NCBI RefSeq assembly: GCF_001854245.1
Contig: NZ_CP015381.1
Span: forward strand, 62,001 to 126,000
DNA: 64,000 nt
Reading direction: 5' to 3'
Source of the DNA: Desulfococcus multivorans
Lineage (GTDB): Bacteria; Desulfobacterota; Desulfobacteria; Desulfobacterales; Desulfococcaceae
Under the pieces are notes generated by a model. That model did no database searches and was not told the origin of the DNA. It saw only the letters and a list, made by a program, of their open reading frames with translations. Positions 9,829 to 20,071 of this stretch are shown here, in pieces (position 1 is the first letter of the stretch; the number at the start of each line of letters is the position of its first letter). A program made the translations under genes and the position numbers.

Positions 9829-10048
9829 GGAATGTCCTTTCTTGTGCAGTGATATTATTTTTATCAATTTTTAAAAAAAGTAATATGCGTAAAAAATAAG
9901 TCAATATAAATTTGTTGGGTTTTTGTTTTTTTCGAAGTTTCCTGGGAATGAAATTCCATCCTCAAAAAAATGAAAAAACCTTTATTGATCTATTGGTCAC
10001 AAATGGATAAATTTCGAAACTGAACAGTTGAATGAGGAAAATGTCGTG

Positions 10049-10945
10049 ATGAAGGATGAAGATATCAGGGATAAGGTTGACATCCGGGATGAAGACATCA
10101 GAAGGCTCAACTTCATTCGGGATGCCGGGCGGTATGTGTTTCGAAAACACTTTCGTCAGGGCCTCCGATCCCGAATCATGGCGGTGCTGGACGCCGATGA
10201 TGTTGTGCGGGAGACCTCGGGGGAGATGGTGGACGGTATTCGTGTCTTCCCGCGGGCTCGCCCCAGAAAAATGCTCCGGATATTTACGAAACGATTTGAG
10301 CGTTCGGCTCATGCCCACGAAGAGGCCCGGACCTACAAGATCATCGAGGCGGGCCTTGGTAACCGACATGTGGCGACGTCCAGCGAATTTATCGTGACGT
10401 ATCGCCGAACGGGCCGGGGCCGTCCATGGGAGATCGTGCTGTGTGGCCTTCAAGAGTACGTTGCGGGAGAAATTCTTGATCCCTGGGGTTTTTTTTATGA
10501 AAAGCACCTCGAGGCGCTCTGCAGCAGCATTCAGGCCAAAGACGGCGATCCTCGGGGGCATTCATTCGAAAATTGGGTCCGGAACGTCCGCAAGAGCGCC
10601 GAAGATCTCATCGTCCGGCTCAAGGAAATGATTTTGAAAACAGGGTTCATCCCGGATTTGTCGGGCTTTGGCAACCTGATTCTGACCCCTGAAGGCGACA
10701 TCAAACTCGTAGACATCAACAACGTCTCAAGAGTGGTATTTGACGATGTCGTCCGCACAGACGACAGAGGGTATCCGGTATGCGACAAATCCATCGAAGT
10801 TATGGCCGTGCTGGAGCAGCAGTTGCTCGGACGGGCCGTTGATATGAATGCGCTCCTCTACAGGCACTTTCTCGACACCGAAAGAACGAACCAGGTTAAA
10901 ATCCTCGAGGAAAAATTTTACGCAGCGCACTCCGGCGGCGCGTAA
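10049..10945 (+). CDS. Protein-kinase-like fold protein of unknown role
   Basis: A 298-residue protein from the ATG at 10049 (GAGGAAAA about ten bases upstream; a TTG seven codons earlier is an alternative). The C-terminal half contains FIPDLSGFGNLILTPEG followed by IKLVDINNVSRV, which resembles the catalytic Asp-x-x-x-x-Asn and Mg-binding Asp segments of aminoglycoside-phosphotransferase or YrbL-type kinase folds. The N-terminal lobe (RKHFRQGLRSRI, EARTYKIIEAGL) could supply the nucleotide-binding Lys and Glu. It stands divergent to dnaK across about 220 bp of AT-rich DNA. Kinase-like fold is inference from two motifs; activity and substrate are unknown. Confidence 0.6.
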   Translation: MKDEDIRDKVDIRDEDIRRLNFIRDAGRYVFRKHFRQGLRSRIMAVLDADDVVRETSGEMVDGIRVFPRARPRKMLRIFTKRFERSAHAHEEARTYKIIEAGLGNRHVATSSEFIVTYRRTGRGRPWEIVLCGLQEYVAGEILDPWGFFYEKHLEALCSSIQAKDGDPRGHSFENWVRNVRKSAEDLIVRLKEMILKTGFIPDLSGFGNLILTPEGDIKLVDINNVSRVVFDDVVRTDDRGYPVCDKSIEVMAVLEQQLLGRAVDMNALLYRHFLDTERTNQVKILEEKFYAAHSGGA

Positions 10946-11123
10946 GCGCCGTATTATCGAGGCGATGGGATAGAGAGGACATTCCCCATATCATCTTTTC
11001 GGATCTCAGGCTTCAGCGGCGACGGCGAAGGTTGACATCGCCGGGAGAATACCGGACCGACGCATGATTCGGATACCGGGTTTTTCGGCGGAAGGGTTCC
11101 CGGAAACGGGATTTTCGCCGGCC

Positions 11124-11153
11124 TTGTACTCGGCGCGGCACCTGTGGTATAGG
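11124..11153 (+). promoter_or_regulatory. Candidate sigma-70 promoter of glnS
   Basis: TTGTAC at 11124-11129 and TATAGG at 11148-11153 are 18 bp apart. Transcription would start near 11160, about 30 bases before the glnS ATG. Confidence 0.45.
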
Positions 11154-11189
11154 CGAGGATCATTCAAAATCGCAGCAGGAGAAGATTCC

Positions 11190-12887
11190 ATGACAGACGC
11201 CAGACGAGACGATTCGGCCGCTCCGCCGAATTTCATTCGACATATCATCAAGGAAGACATCGCCGGCGGCAGGTACGACGGTCGGGTCGTCACGCGTTTT
11301 CCGCCCGAGCCCAACGGTTACCTCCACATCGGGCACGCCAAATCCATCTGCCTCAATTTCGGGCTGGCCAAAGAATTCGGGGGCGTCTGCCACATGCGGT
11401 TCGACGACACCAATCCCGCCAGGGAAGAGACGGAATACGTCGATTCGATCCTGGAGGATGTGAGGTGGCTTGGCTTCAGCTGGGGTGAACATCTCTATTA
11501 TGCCTCCGATTATTTCGAGCGGCTATACGATTTCGCCGTTCGCCTGATCGAGATGGGCAAGGCTTACGTGGACAGCCTCAGTCCCGATGAAATAAGGGAA
11601 TACCGGGGAACCCTGACGTCGCCGGGAAAGGAGAGTCCTTACCGGAACCGCTCCGTGGCGGAAAATCTCGATCTGTTCCAGCGCATGCGCGCGGGTGAAT
11701 TCGAGGACGGCGCGCACGTCCTGCGGGCAAAAATCGATATGTCCGAACCCAACATCATCATGCGGGACCCGGCCCTCTTCCGTATCCGCAAAGTCGGTCA
11801 CCACCGGACCGGCGATACATGGTGTATCTATCCCATGTACGATTTTACCCACTGTCTTTCGGATTCCATCGAGGGAATCACCCATTCCATCTGCACCCTG
11901 GAGTTCGAGAACAACCGGGAGCTTTACGACTGGGTCCTTGACACACTGGCGGTTTACCATCCGCAACAGATCGAGTTCGCTCGGCTCAATCTCAGCTATA
12001 CGGTGCTCAGCAAGCGTAAACTGATTCAGTTGGTGTCCGAGGGGCATGTGTCCGGCTGGGATGATCCGAGAATGCCCACCATCTCGGGATTGCGACGCCG
12101 GGGATACACGTCCGCGGCCATCCGGAATTTCTGTGAAAGGATCGGTGTGGCCCGCCGGGACAGCATGGTGGACATCGCTCTTTTGGAATACAGCATCCGG
12201 GAAGACCTGAATCGACGTGCCCCGCGAATGATGGCCGTCTTGAGACCCCTCAGGATTGTCATCGAGAACTATCCCGAGGGCGAAGTGGAAGCGCTTGAGT
12301 TTATCAACAACCCCGAAGACCCGGCGGCCGGCACCCGTAAGGTCCCGTTTTCCAGGGAGCTCTACATCGAGCAGGAGGACTTCATGGAAAATCCGCCCAA
12401 AAAATTCTTCCGATTGGCGCCGGGCCGGGAGGTGCGGCTTCGATACGCCTATTTTATCACCTGCACCGAGGTGGTGAAGGATGATGCAGGGCGGATCGTC
12501 GAGCTGCGCTGCACCTACGATCCGGCGACCAAGGGCGGAGACGCTCCCGACGGCCGGAAGGTCAAGGGAACCCTCCACTGGGTTTCGGCGGCCCATGCCG
12601 TTCCCGCGGAGGTGCGTCTCTACGATACGCTTTTCACATTGGAAAATCCAGCGGAGTGCGAGGATTTCCGGTCGTGCCTCAACCCGGATTCCCTGAAGGT
12701 CCTCACCGACTGCCGGGTGGAGCCCGATCTGGCCGATGCCCTGCCGGAGACCGGCTTTCAATTCGAACGGACGGGCTATTTCTGCGCGGACCGCGACAGC
12801 CGGCCCGGCCGACCGGTTTTCAACCGCACCGTGACGCTGCGGGACACCTGGGCCAAGATCCAGAAAAAAGAGCAGAAGCAGGCCTGA
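11190..12887 (+). CDS. glnS: Glutaminyl-tRNA synthetase
   Basis: A 565-residue class I synthetase. The HIGH signature is HIGH at residues 46-49 in [15 protein letters not shown], and the KMSKS loop reads VLSKRK at 272-277. [10 protein letters not shown] and the GlnRS-type anticodon-binding beta barrels follow. It charges tRNA-Gln directly, so this organism need not rely wholly on the GatCAB route for Gln-tRNA. The ATG at 11190 has AGGAG eight bases upstream; the longer frame from 11064 has no ribosome site. Downstream an inverted repeat AGGCTGAA/TTCAGCCT (12890-12951) flanks a small GCGC hairpin. Confidence 0.95.
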   Translation: MTDARRDDSAAPPNFIRHIIKEDIAGGRYDGRVVTRFPPEPNGYLHIGHAKSICLNFGLAKEFGGVCHMRFDDTNPAREETEYVDSILEDVRWLGFSWGEHLYYASDYFERLYDFAVRLIEMGKAYVDSLSPDEIREYRGTLTSPGKESPYRNRSVAENLDLFQRMRAGEFEDGAHVLRAKIDMSEPNIIMRDPALFRIRKVGHHRTGDTWCIYPMYDFTHCLSDSIEGITHSICTLEFENNRELYDWVLDTLAVYHPQQIEFARLNLSYTVLSKRKLIQLVSEGHVSGWDDPRMPTISGLRRRGYTSAAIRNFCERIGVARRDSMVDIALLEYSIREDLNRRAPRMMAVLRPLRIVIENYPEGEVEALEFINNPEDPAAGTRKVPFSRELYIEQEDFMENPPKKFFRLAPGREVRLRYAYFITCTEVVKDDAGRIVELRCTYDPATKGGDAPDGRKVKGTLHWVSAAHAVPAEVRLYDTLFTLENPAECEDFRSCLNPDSLKVLTDCRVEPDLADALPETGFQFERTGYFCADRDSRPGRPVFNRTVTLRDTWAKIQKKEQKQA

Positions 12888-12981
12888 TAGGCTGAACCGC
12901 CATAAACCGAGGACTGAAGGCGCAGCAGCGCTTTCTTTTCGGTCTTCAGCCTGATGTTCACACAACCTTTGGGAAGGCAGC

Positions 12982-13803
12982 ATGACGACATCAGAGTCAA
13001 CCGACTGCTGCGAGCTCACCGTCTGCACCCTGGCCAGCGGGAGCCGGGGCAACGCCGTTTACATCTCGGACGGACGGACCGGACTTCTAGTGGACGCCGG
13101 GCTTTCGGGGGTGGAGATCGAGCGGCGTCTGGCCGCACGAAATCTGTGCCCGAAGAACATCGACGCCATTCTCGTCTCCCACGAGCACACGGATCACATC
13201 AAGGGCGTAGGCGTCCTCAGCCGGAAGTATTCCCTTCCCGTCTACATGACCCCCAAAACGGCCCGGGCCGTTGGGTCCAAACTGGGACGGATCGACGAGG
13301 TACGGCACTTCGAGCCGGGCGTCCGGTTTCGGGTGGATCGACTCACGATCCACCCTTTCTCCCTTTCACATGACGCGGCCGACCCTGCGGGATTTACCAT
13401 CGGCCGGAACGGCACCAGTATCGGCCTGGCCACCGACCTGGGCGTGGCCACCGCCCTTGTCAAGGCCCACCTCCGGGCTTGCACCCTGCTGATCCTCGAG
13501 GCCAACCATGATCCGGACCTCCTCATGCACGGTCCCTACCCGTGGCACCTCAAGCAGCGGGTCAAAGGTCGGACCGGCCACCTCTCCAACAGCCAATCCC
13601 GGGAACTGCTCCAGGAGGTCATCCATGAAGGGATGCGTCACGTCATTCTGGGGCACCTGAGTCAGCAAAACAACACTCCGGACCACGCCCTCCGGGAGGT
13701 CGCCCTGGCCCTGAACGGCCACAAGACCCGTATTTCCGTCGCACTTCAGGACACCTGCGGGGAACTGATCCGGGTGCAGACACCCGCTGAAAAAGCGCCT
13801 TAA
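12982..13803 (+). CDS. MBL-fold metallo-hydrolase (YycJ/WalJ-like)
   Basis: A 273-residue metallo-beta-lactamase-fold protein. The metal motif is SHEHTDH (H-x-H-x-D-H), with downstream ligands in ATDLG, EANHD and GHLSQQN. The order of motifs and length match the YycJ family, reported as 5'-3' double-strand DNA exonucleases in Gram-positive bacteria; in other phyla the role is not established. GGAAGG precedes the ATG. It follows glnS by 94 bp on the same strand and may be cotranscribed. Confidence 0.88.
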   Translation: MTTSESTDCCELTVCTLASGSRGNAVYISDGRTGLLVDAGLSGVEIERRLAARNLCPKNIDAILVSHEHTDHIKGVGVLSRKYSLPVYMTPKTARAVGSKLGRIDEVRHFEPGVRFRVDRLTIHPFSLSHDAADPAGFTIGRNGTSIGLATDLGVATALVKAHLRACTLLILEANHDPDLLMHGPYPWHLKQRVKGRTGHLSNSQSRELLQEVIHEGMRHVILGHLSQQNNTPDHALREVALALNGHKTRISVALQDTCGELIRVQTPAEKAP

Positions 13804-13884
13804 TCCCGCTGATGGATGTGCCGGAGGACGGTCCGCTGGATGCGCAGACCGAAACTTAGCCGTTAGCCGAATGGAGGGGCTCTG

Positions 13885-14088
13885 ATGAAAAAAGGAGCTG
13901 TTGCGCTTTTCCTGGAAAAACTGGCCCGGCATCTGGCCCTTCTGGCCTGCCTGGCGATCGTGGCCAGGGCCTCGGGCTGGACCGATGCCGGCCCGACGTC
14001 CATTATGGTTCTGATCGTCCTGGCCACAGCTACCCATTGGGGCGGCAGAGCGTTGTCCGGTGCCCGCCGGGAGCCGAGGTCCAGATGA
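13885..14088 (+). CDS. Small membrane protein coupled to the P-type ATPase
   Basis: A 67-residue protein with two hydrophobic segments (about 15-30 and 38-52) and a basic C-terminus. GGAGGGG lies five bases before the ATG. Its TGA stop at 14086-14088 overlaps the ATG at 14085 of the following ATPase (ATGA), the classic sign of translational coupling. I do not recognise the family. By position it could be an accessory subunit of the pump or an assembly factor; this is inference. Confidence 0.7.
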   Translation: MKKGAVALFLEKLARHLALLACLAIVARASGWTDAGPTSIMVLIVLATATHWGGRALSGARREPRSR

Positions 14089-17000
14089 TCCACGAACGCC
14101 TTCAACCGGATCACGTTCACCTGGACGTACGGGGGGCTCTGGAGCCGGTCCTCCGGCGAATGGCAGGAGGGCTGCCCCACGGGGAAGAGCTGCTGGAGAG
14201 GCTGCAACCGCTTCTCGAAGACATGGACACCCTTTTGCTCATGCCCTCCGACGATGTGGTGTTGCCCCATTTCCGGATGGCCGGCCTCGAGGAGCCCCAA
14301 CTGGCCCTGGGGATCTCACGCCGCGGGATCGCCTGCCGCGGGAAATCCCCACGCATCATCCTGTTTTTGGTGTCGCCGGAGGAGGATCCCTCGGGCCATC
14401 TTAAGCTGCTGCAGCGGGTGTCGGCCCTGCTGCCGGAGCTGGCGAAACGTCTGGCCGCCGTTCGGTCCCCCAGCCAGGCGATCCGTATCCTGGCGGAGGG
14501 GGAGCAGCACTCCATTCGCCCCACCTTTCTCAATCTTACCCAGGACCAGGTCGCCCTTGAACTCCGAACGGATTTTACAACCGGTCTGAGCGCGCCGGAA
14601 GCGGCGCGTCGCCTGGGCCTGCACGGTCCCAACCTGATTCGAAAGAAACGCCGGGTGCCCTGGCATCTGAAGCTGCTGCGCAATTTTTTCAGCTTTTTTG
14701 CGGTGCTTCTGTGGCTGGCGGCCCTGCTCTGCTATCTCCCCGGCGTGGACATGCCCCAGTTGGGGGCGGCCATCCTGATCGTGATCCTTCTGAACGGCTG
14801 GTTCTCTTTTTTACAGGAATATCGCTCCGACAAGGCCGTGGAAACGCTTCAACAGCTCATAGCCCAGCGGTGCCGCGTGGTTCGGGACGGCAGCGTCACG
14901 GAGATCGACGCCGCCCGCATCGTTCCCGGGGATCTGCTGCTGCTGGAGGCCGGCGACATCGTTCCCGCGGACGCGAGGCTTATCGAGGCGAACGAGCTGG
15001 AGGTCGACAACGCCTCCCTCACAGGGGAGTCGACCTCGGCCAAGCGCTACAAATCGGACCGGCCGGCGCTTCTGCCCGGTCGGTTTCTCTGGATCGAACT
15101 GCCCAATGTACTGTTTGCCGGGTCCATCATCATCACCGGCACGGGAAAGGCCTTGGTGTTCGGAACGGGTATGAACTCGGAGATTGGCCGGATCGCGCAG
15201 TTGACCGAGGCCGTGGCGCCCGAGAAGAGCCCCCTGCAGAAACAGCTCCAGGGCACGGTTTATGCCATTGCCCTCCTGGCCACCGTCCTGGGCATCGCCT
15301 TTCTGCTCCTGGGATGGTTGGTGGCGGGTCTGGGGTTCCTTCAGGCTATGATCTTTTTTATCGGTATTTTCGTGGCCAATGTTCCGGAAGGGCTCCTACC
15401 CACCGTCACGCTCTCCCTGGCGATGGGGGTCTCCCGGATGGCCAAGCGCAACGCCCTTGTCAAACACCTCTCCTCCGTGGAAACCCTTGGGTGCACCACC
15501 GTGATCTGCAGCGATAAAACCGGAACGCTGACCCAGAATCTCGTTATGGTCAGCCGCTTCTGGGCCGGCGGCGAACTCTACGAGGTCACCGGCGAAGGAT
15601 ACTGTCCAGAAGGCGAATTCCGCCTTGGGGGCCGGAAAATCGAACGGGAGCAGGTGACCGAGAATATCGCTGCCGCCAGGCTGCTGGAATGTGCCTACAT
15701 CTGCAACAACGCCCATCTGGAAAAGAACAGGGGCGGGTGGCGGATTCTGGGCGATCCGACCGAAGGCGCTCTGGTTGTTTTCGCCCGAAAGGCCGGTTTG
15801 CTGGGCATTCACCAGCGCCTGCATGTCAATCCGTTCGAATCGATGCGCAAGCGCATGAGCGTTTTGGTGAAGGTGGCGGCCACCCGGGAAAAAATTCTTT
15901 ATCTCAAGGGCGCTTTGGTGGAGACCCTTGAACGCTGCGACCGTATTCTTCACAACGGACGCCCCCGGGCCATTTCCGAGGACCAGCGTCGGGAAATTCT
16001 CACCGCGAGCGACACATTTGCACGCAGAGGGTATCGGATTATGGCCTTTGCCTACCGCGATGAACCCAGCTTAGCCGGCCTTCAGGATTTCGGCATTGAA
16101 TCGGCCGAACAAAAGCTGATCTTCATCGGGTTCACGGCCATGTCCGACCCGGTGAGGCCGAATGTGCCCGAGGCCGTCCGGATCTGCCACAAAGCCGGCA
16201 TCCGGGTGATCATGATCACCGGCGATTATCCCCTTACCGCCGCGAGCGTTGGCCGGGAGATCGGCCTCGGCGAGGGGAGCGACGCTCCGCCGAAGGTGTT
16301 CACCGGTGCGGAAATCGCCGACATGGCGGACAGCGAGCTCAAGGATATCCTTGCCCGGGAGGAGACGATTTTTGCGCGGGTTTCGCCTGAACAGAAGCTG
16401 CGAATCGTTTCGCAGCTCAAGGCCCTGGAAGAGGTCGTGGCGGTGACCGGTGACGGGGTGAACGACGGCCCCGCCCTGCGGCGGGCCGACATCGGCATCG
16501 CCATGGGGCGCCGCGGCGCGGGGGTGGCCAAGGAGGCGGCCCATATGATCCTGAGCGACGACAACTTTGCTTCCATCGTCGCCGCGGTGGAGGAAGGGCG
16601 TGGCGTTTTCGAGAACATCAAGCGTTTTGTCGCCTACATCCTCAACAGCAACCCCCAGGAGCTTTACCCTTACATCTTCTGGATGCTCTTTCCCGGAACG
16701 CCCCTGGCCATGACGGTCATGGGCGTGCTCGCGGTGGATATCGGCACCGATCTGATTCCAGCCATGGGACTGGGTATCGAACGGCCCGAAAGCGGCATGA
16801 TGGATCGGCCCCCGCGGCGAAAAGATGAAAAACTGCTCTCCATGGGGTTCATCCTGCGCTCCTATTTCGTCCAGGGCACCCTCCTGGCCCTGGCTTGTTA
16901 TACCAACTATTATTTTGCGGGCTGGTACATGGGGTGGTGGTCGCCGTCATCCTCTCTCGCCGTCATGCCGGCCTCACCCGAAGGCCTCGATATGAGCGAG

Positions 17001-17612
17001 GCATCAACAGCCTACCTGATGTCGCTATCCGCCTATTTTTTGCCCACGGTGACCACCCAGATCGCCAACGTTCTTTGCAAGCGATCCTGGGCCACCTCTC
17101 TTTTCAGCCGGGATTTCCTGCCTCCCCATCACCGGGAGGAGATCCTGGAGCGTATCCGCACCTGGCGGCCATTGGCATATCCGCTCCCCGAGAGGCTCGA
17201 TCGAAGCATCATCGAACAAACCTCTCCCGGCGCCGTGCGCCGACCCATCACGTTGCTCTGGCACTGGTTCGCTTTTCCCCCGCGTCTTGCGCTTCACTAT
17301 CTTTCGCGCTTTTTCCTGCTGCTGGAGCGTCCCTTGGTGCGGCCGGCAATGGCGGGATCCGGCCGTTTTCTGGCGCGACATCCGATTCTGTTGAATTTCA
17401 TCTCCAACCCATTGATTGACCTGGGGATTTTGTTCGAGGTAGTGCTTTGCTGGGCCTTTTTCTACACCGACCTGTCGCATATTTATTATTTTGCCCCGGT
17501 GCCTTGGCCCGTTTATCTCTTTGCCCTTCATGGAATCCTCATCCTGTTTGCCTTCGAGGAGACCAAAAAATATTTTCGTCGGCGGGGCCACCGATTGGAT
17601 TTTCTGGGATGA
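14085..17612 (+). CDS. Na+/K+-ATPase-type P-type ATPase with N-terminal PTS EIIA-like domain
   Basis: A 1175-residue fusion. Residues ~1-145 resemble the fructose/nitrogen PTS EIIA domain, with LPHFRMAGLEEPQLALG containing the equivalent of the phospho-acceptor histidine (H62) and LVSPEEDPSGHLKLL after it. The rest is a P2-type ATPase: LTGES, PEGLL at 434-438, phosphorylated D477 in DKTGT, TGDGVNDGPAL. PEGLL, SNPQEL and VDIGTD keep the acidic cation ligands of the Na+/K+-ATPase group rather than the Ca2+ pump motif PEGLP. I count about ten membrane segments. The start at 14085 overlaps the preceding small membrane protein gene. Cation specificity and any PTS control are inference. Confidence 0.88.
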   Translation: MIHERLQPDHVHLDVRGALEPVLRRMAGGLPHGEELLERLQPLLEDMDTLLLMPSDDVVLPHFRMAGLEEPQLALGISRRGIACRGKSPRIILFLVSPEEDPSGHLKLLQRVSALLPELAKRLAAVRSPSQAIRILAEGEQHSIRPTFLNLTQDQVALELRTDFTTGLSAPEAARRLGLHGPNLIRKKRRVPWHLKLLRNFFSFFAVLLWLAALLCYLPGVDMPQLGAAILIVILLNGWFSFLQEYRSDKAVETLQQLIAQRCRVVRDGSVTEIDAARIVPGDLLLLEAGDIVPADARLIEANELEVDNASLTGESTSAKRYKSDRPALLPGRFLWIELPNVLFAGSIIITGTGKALVFGTGMNSEIGRIAQLTEAVAPEKSPLQKQLQGTVYAIALLATVLGIAFLLLGWLVAGLGFLQAMIFFIGIFVANVPEGLLPTVTLSLAMGVSRMAKRNALVKHLSSVETLGCTTVICSDKTGTLTQNLVMVSRFWAGGELYEVTGEGYCPEGEFRLGGRKIEREQVTENIAAARLLECAYICNNAHLEKNRGGWRILGDPTEGALVVFARKAGLLGIHQRLHVNPFESMRKRMSVLVKVAATREKILYLKGALVETLERCDRILHNGRPRAISEDQRREILTASDTFARRGYRIMAFAYRDEPSLAGLQDFGIESAEQKLIFIGFTAMSDPVRPNVPEAVRICHKAGIRVIMITGDYPLTAASVGREIGLGEGSDAPPKVFTGAEIADMADSELKDILAREETIFARVSPEQKLRIVSQLKALEEVVAVTGDGVNDGPALRRADIGIAMGRRGAGVAKEAAHMILSDDNFASIVAAVEEGRGVFENIKRFVAYILNSNPQELYPYIFWMLFPGTPLAMTVMGVLAVDIGTDLIPAMGLGIERPESGMMDRPPRRKDEKLLSMGFILRSYFVQGTLLALACYTNYYFAGWYMGWWSPSSSLAVMPASPEGLDMSEASTAYLMSLSAYFLPTVTTQIANVLCKRSWATSLFSRDFLPPHHREEILERIRTWRPLAYPLPERLDRSIIEQTSPGAVRRPITLLWHWFAFPPRLALHYLSRFFLLLERPLVRPAMAGSGRFLARHPILLNFISNPLIDLGILFEVVLCWAFFYTDLSHIYYFAPVPWPVYLFALHGILILFAFEETKKYFRRRGHRLDFLG

Positions 17613-17669
17613 AAGCCCCGAGACCCCATGATTTTTCGGAATCCCTGGAAAACCACGTGTGTTATGGAT

Positions 17670-20069
17670 TCAACCCGGCAGCCCTTTCTCGGCCCTTTCC
17701 TTGAGCAGCAGGTGATAGATAATGTCACAGTACCGGTCCATCTTGACCATCCCTTCTTCGGCCGCGCTGTAACGCCAGAATCCATAGAGATTGGTGAGGT
17801 TCAGAAGTTTTTCGGAATAGAGTTTCCATGTGAAATGTTCCCGGACCCTTCGAATGCCGGCATCGGAGATCTTCTTCCAATGTTCTCCGTCCTCCCGGCA
17901 AGTCTCGAAAAATTTCCAGACGGCTTCGGCGATGAGTTCCGGTTTGCTGGTATTCATCAGGAATCCGCATCGGCAGTCCTCGATGATCTCCGACGGTCCC
18001 CCGAATTCGGGGCCGAAGGTCGGCAACCCCGAAAGCATGGCCTCAAGGATGGTCAGTCCGAAGGCTTCGAACAGCGCCGGCTGAACGAAGATGCCGCCCT
18101 GGTCGGCGATAAGCCGATAAACCTCGCCGGTCTCGCTTTTTTCAACGCTGGGCAGCCATCGCACCAGACCGCCAAGATCGAGGTTTTCGATGAGCGCATG
18201 GGCTTTTTGGATCTGCTCCTTCTCTTCCCGGTCCCGGGATTCTTCGACCCGCGTGGTGCCGGCCGCCAGGATGAGGTTGCAGTGTTCCCGCAGCTTCGGG
18301 TGTCCGCCAAAGGCCTCGATGAGCCCGGTGATGTTCTTGATCTTGTCCAGCCGCGCCATGGTGAAGATGGGCGGCTTTTCAGGATCCTCGAGATGCCCGA
18401 CGATGTCTGGAGCGTCGTCGGTGAAAAGGCGCTTCTTCCAATGAAGCTTAGGGCCTTCCACCCGGCGGTCTTTTTCGGTGTAGGGGAAATAATTGTTTTC
18501 ATCGACCCCCGGCGGAACGATATTGAATTTCGGATTGAACAGGTTGACGCCTCCCACAGCCTGATAGAGCCCGGGCAGGGTGAAAAACTGGTAGGATTCA
18601 TATTGCCCCACCGTGGTGTCGGTGCCGGCAATCTCCTGGTAGGTGCTGGTGATGACGAAATCGGACTTGTTCATGGCGATCATGTCCGCGGTGAATTGGA
18701 GGGAGAAGTTGTAATCCGGCTCCATCTGCTCCCAGTAAAGATCGGAAAACAGGTACTTGGTCTTTTCCAGAGCGTGGGCGATAGTGCATTGGATAACGTC
18801 CAGCCGGTCCGACAAAAGGCTCGCCACCAGGTTGCCGTCGGAGTAATTGCCGATAATGAGATCGGGGCGGCCTTCGAATTCGCTGACCAGCTCCCGCCGG
18901 GCATCATAGGCAAAACGATCGAGATAGGGCCAGATGTCGAACCGGGAGATCCAGTGTCGCACCGTTGCCATGCTCGCGTCCCGGAAGGGCAGACGGAGGA
19001 TCCAGCAGTTCTGGGTGCCGTGGATCTTTTCGATGCGGTGGTCGCAGGTGGTGCCTTCCGCCTCGGGAATCAGGCGGGTCAAGACAATGATTTTTGGCAT
19101 GACGTGGATGCCCGCCAGGTGGAATCGCTGGATCATATGGTTTTCCAGTGCCCGAACCTGATCGAGGATATAAATGACCTGACCACCGGTGTCGGGGCGG
19201 CCCAGGACGTTCTCCTGGCCGAACCATCCGTGGGGAGAGATGACGGCGATCTTGGAGATCATGGGAATACGGGAAACGAAGCGTTCGAGGAGATCGCTCT
19301 CGGGCTCGTTGAAGAGGTCGTAAACAAGCGACATCGTTTCCCGAGCCCGGGCCACGTTGTGACCCCATCCTTCCTCGAATCCCCGTTTTTTCAGGTAACC
19401 TTCGAATTCGTGGTAGGGGGTTTCCGGAGGCTGATTGCCCAGCCAGTCGATGGCTTTCCCCAGTTCCTCCATGAATTCCGGGATGCTGCTCAGGATATTG
19501 CCGTTCACCAGAAGCGGGTTGCCGTTGATTTTGTGGAGTTTGATGAAATTGAAAAGTTTGATTCCCCATTCCTCGGATGCCTGGAAGAGGCTGCTGGAAA
19601 GGTGTTTGTTGAGAAACCGGATGCCGTTCCCGATACTCTTGCTGTCCCGCATGGAAGGCGAATAGTCGTGGAAAGGCATGAAGTCGATGACCAGAGGCGC
19701 TTGGCGGCGCCAGGCATCTTTATCCATGACGCAGCGGTCTTTCTGTCTGAGGTAAGCTGCCGTGGAGATCTCCTCCATGAATTCGCAGTGGCGGTTGGTT
19801 TGATAAAATCGATATTTGGCGATGGCATAGCGATGCAGAATCAGAATCGTCCCGTCAATGGCGAACATCTCCGGGATCTGATTCAGAAAACGCGCCATTG
19901 TCGAGCCGGTGAGAAACACCTTGTCCCGGTCCTCGAAAACCGCTTTGAATTTCAAAAGGATATCATTTCTGAGCAGATACTTGTGATCCACGTCGAACAG
20001 AATGAGGATGAACTCTTTGAAATCCTTCTGCTCCTGCTCCGGTATCAGTCGATCTAAAAGTGATGTCAT
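17670..20069 (-). CDS. Sucrose synthase
   Basis: A 799-residue GT-B glycosyltransferase with the plant/cyanobacterial sucrose-synthase layout: an N-terminal regulatory region, SPHGWFGQ...GRPDTGGQVIYILDQ at the start of the GT domain, GNYSDGNLVA, and the E-x7-E motif in EAFGLTILEAM. It catalyses reversible cleavage of sucrose with UDP or ADP to NDP-glucose and fructose. Two ATGs compete; the one at 20069 has AGGAG six bases upstream, while 20072 would leave only three. The upstream gene's TGA (20074-20072) overlaps, so it is coupled to the sucrose-phosphate synthase gene. It ends convergently with the P-ATPase across 57 bp. Confidence 0.95.
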   Translation of the reverse strand: MTSLLDRLIPEQEQKDFKEFILILFDVDHKYLLRNDILLKFKAVFEDRDKVFLTGSTMARFLNQIPEMFAIDGTILILHRYAIAKYRFYQTNRHCEFMEEISTAAYLRQKDRCVMDKDAWRRQAPLVIDFMPFHDYSPSMRDSKSIGNGIRFLNKHLSSSLFQASEEWGIKLFNFIKLHKINGNPLLVNGNILSSIPEFMEELGKAIDWLGNQPPETPYHEFEGYLKKRGFEEGWGHNVARARETMSLVYDLFNEPESDLLERFVSRIPMISKIAVISPHGWFGQENVLGRPDTGGQVIYILDQVRALENHMIQRFHLAGIHVMPKIIVLTRLIPEAEGTTCDHRIEKIHGTQNCWILRLPFRDASMATVRHWISRFDIWPYLDRFAYDARRELVSEFEGRPDLIIGNYSDGNLVASLLSDRLDVIQCTIAHALEKTKYLFSDLYWEQMEPDYNFSLQFTADMIAMNKSDFVITSTYQEIAGTDTTVGQYESYQFFTLPGLYQAVGGVNLFNPKFNIVPPGVDENNYFPYTEKDRRVEGPKLHWKKRLFTDDAPDIVGHLEDPEKPPIFTMARLDKIKNITGLIEAFGGHPKLREHCNLILAAGTTRVEESRDREEKEQIQKAHALIENLDLGGLVRWLPSVEKSETGEVYRLIADQGGIFVQPALFEAFGLTILEAMLSGLPTFGPEFGGPSEIIEDCRCGFLMNTSKPELIAEAVWKFFETCREDGEHWKKISDAGIRRVREHFTWKLYSEKLLNLTNLYGFWRYSAAEEGMVKMDRYCDIIYHLLLKERAEKGLPG

Positions 20070-20071
20070 CA

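Noticed and set aside
11523-13052. 509-codon minus-strand frame across glnS and the MBL gene
   Set aside because: It spans two well-supported genes in antisense and shows no domain.
17628-20057. Long plus-strand frame (809 codons) opposite sucrose synthase
   Set aside because: It is the exact antisense of a motif-rich gene, has no recognisable domain and no ribosome site; GC-rich codon bias leaves the opposite strand open.
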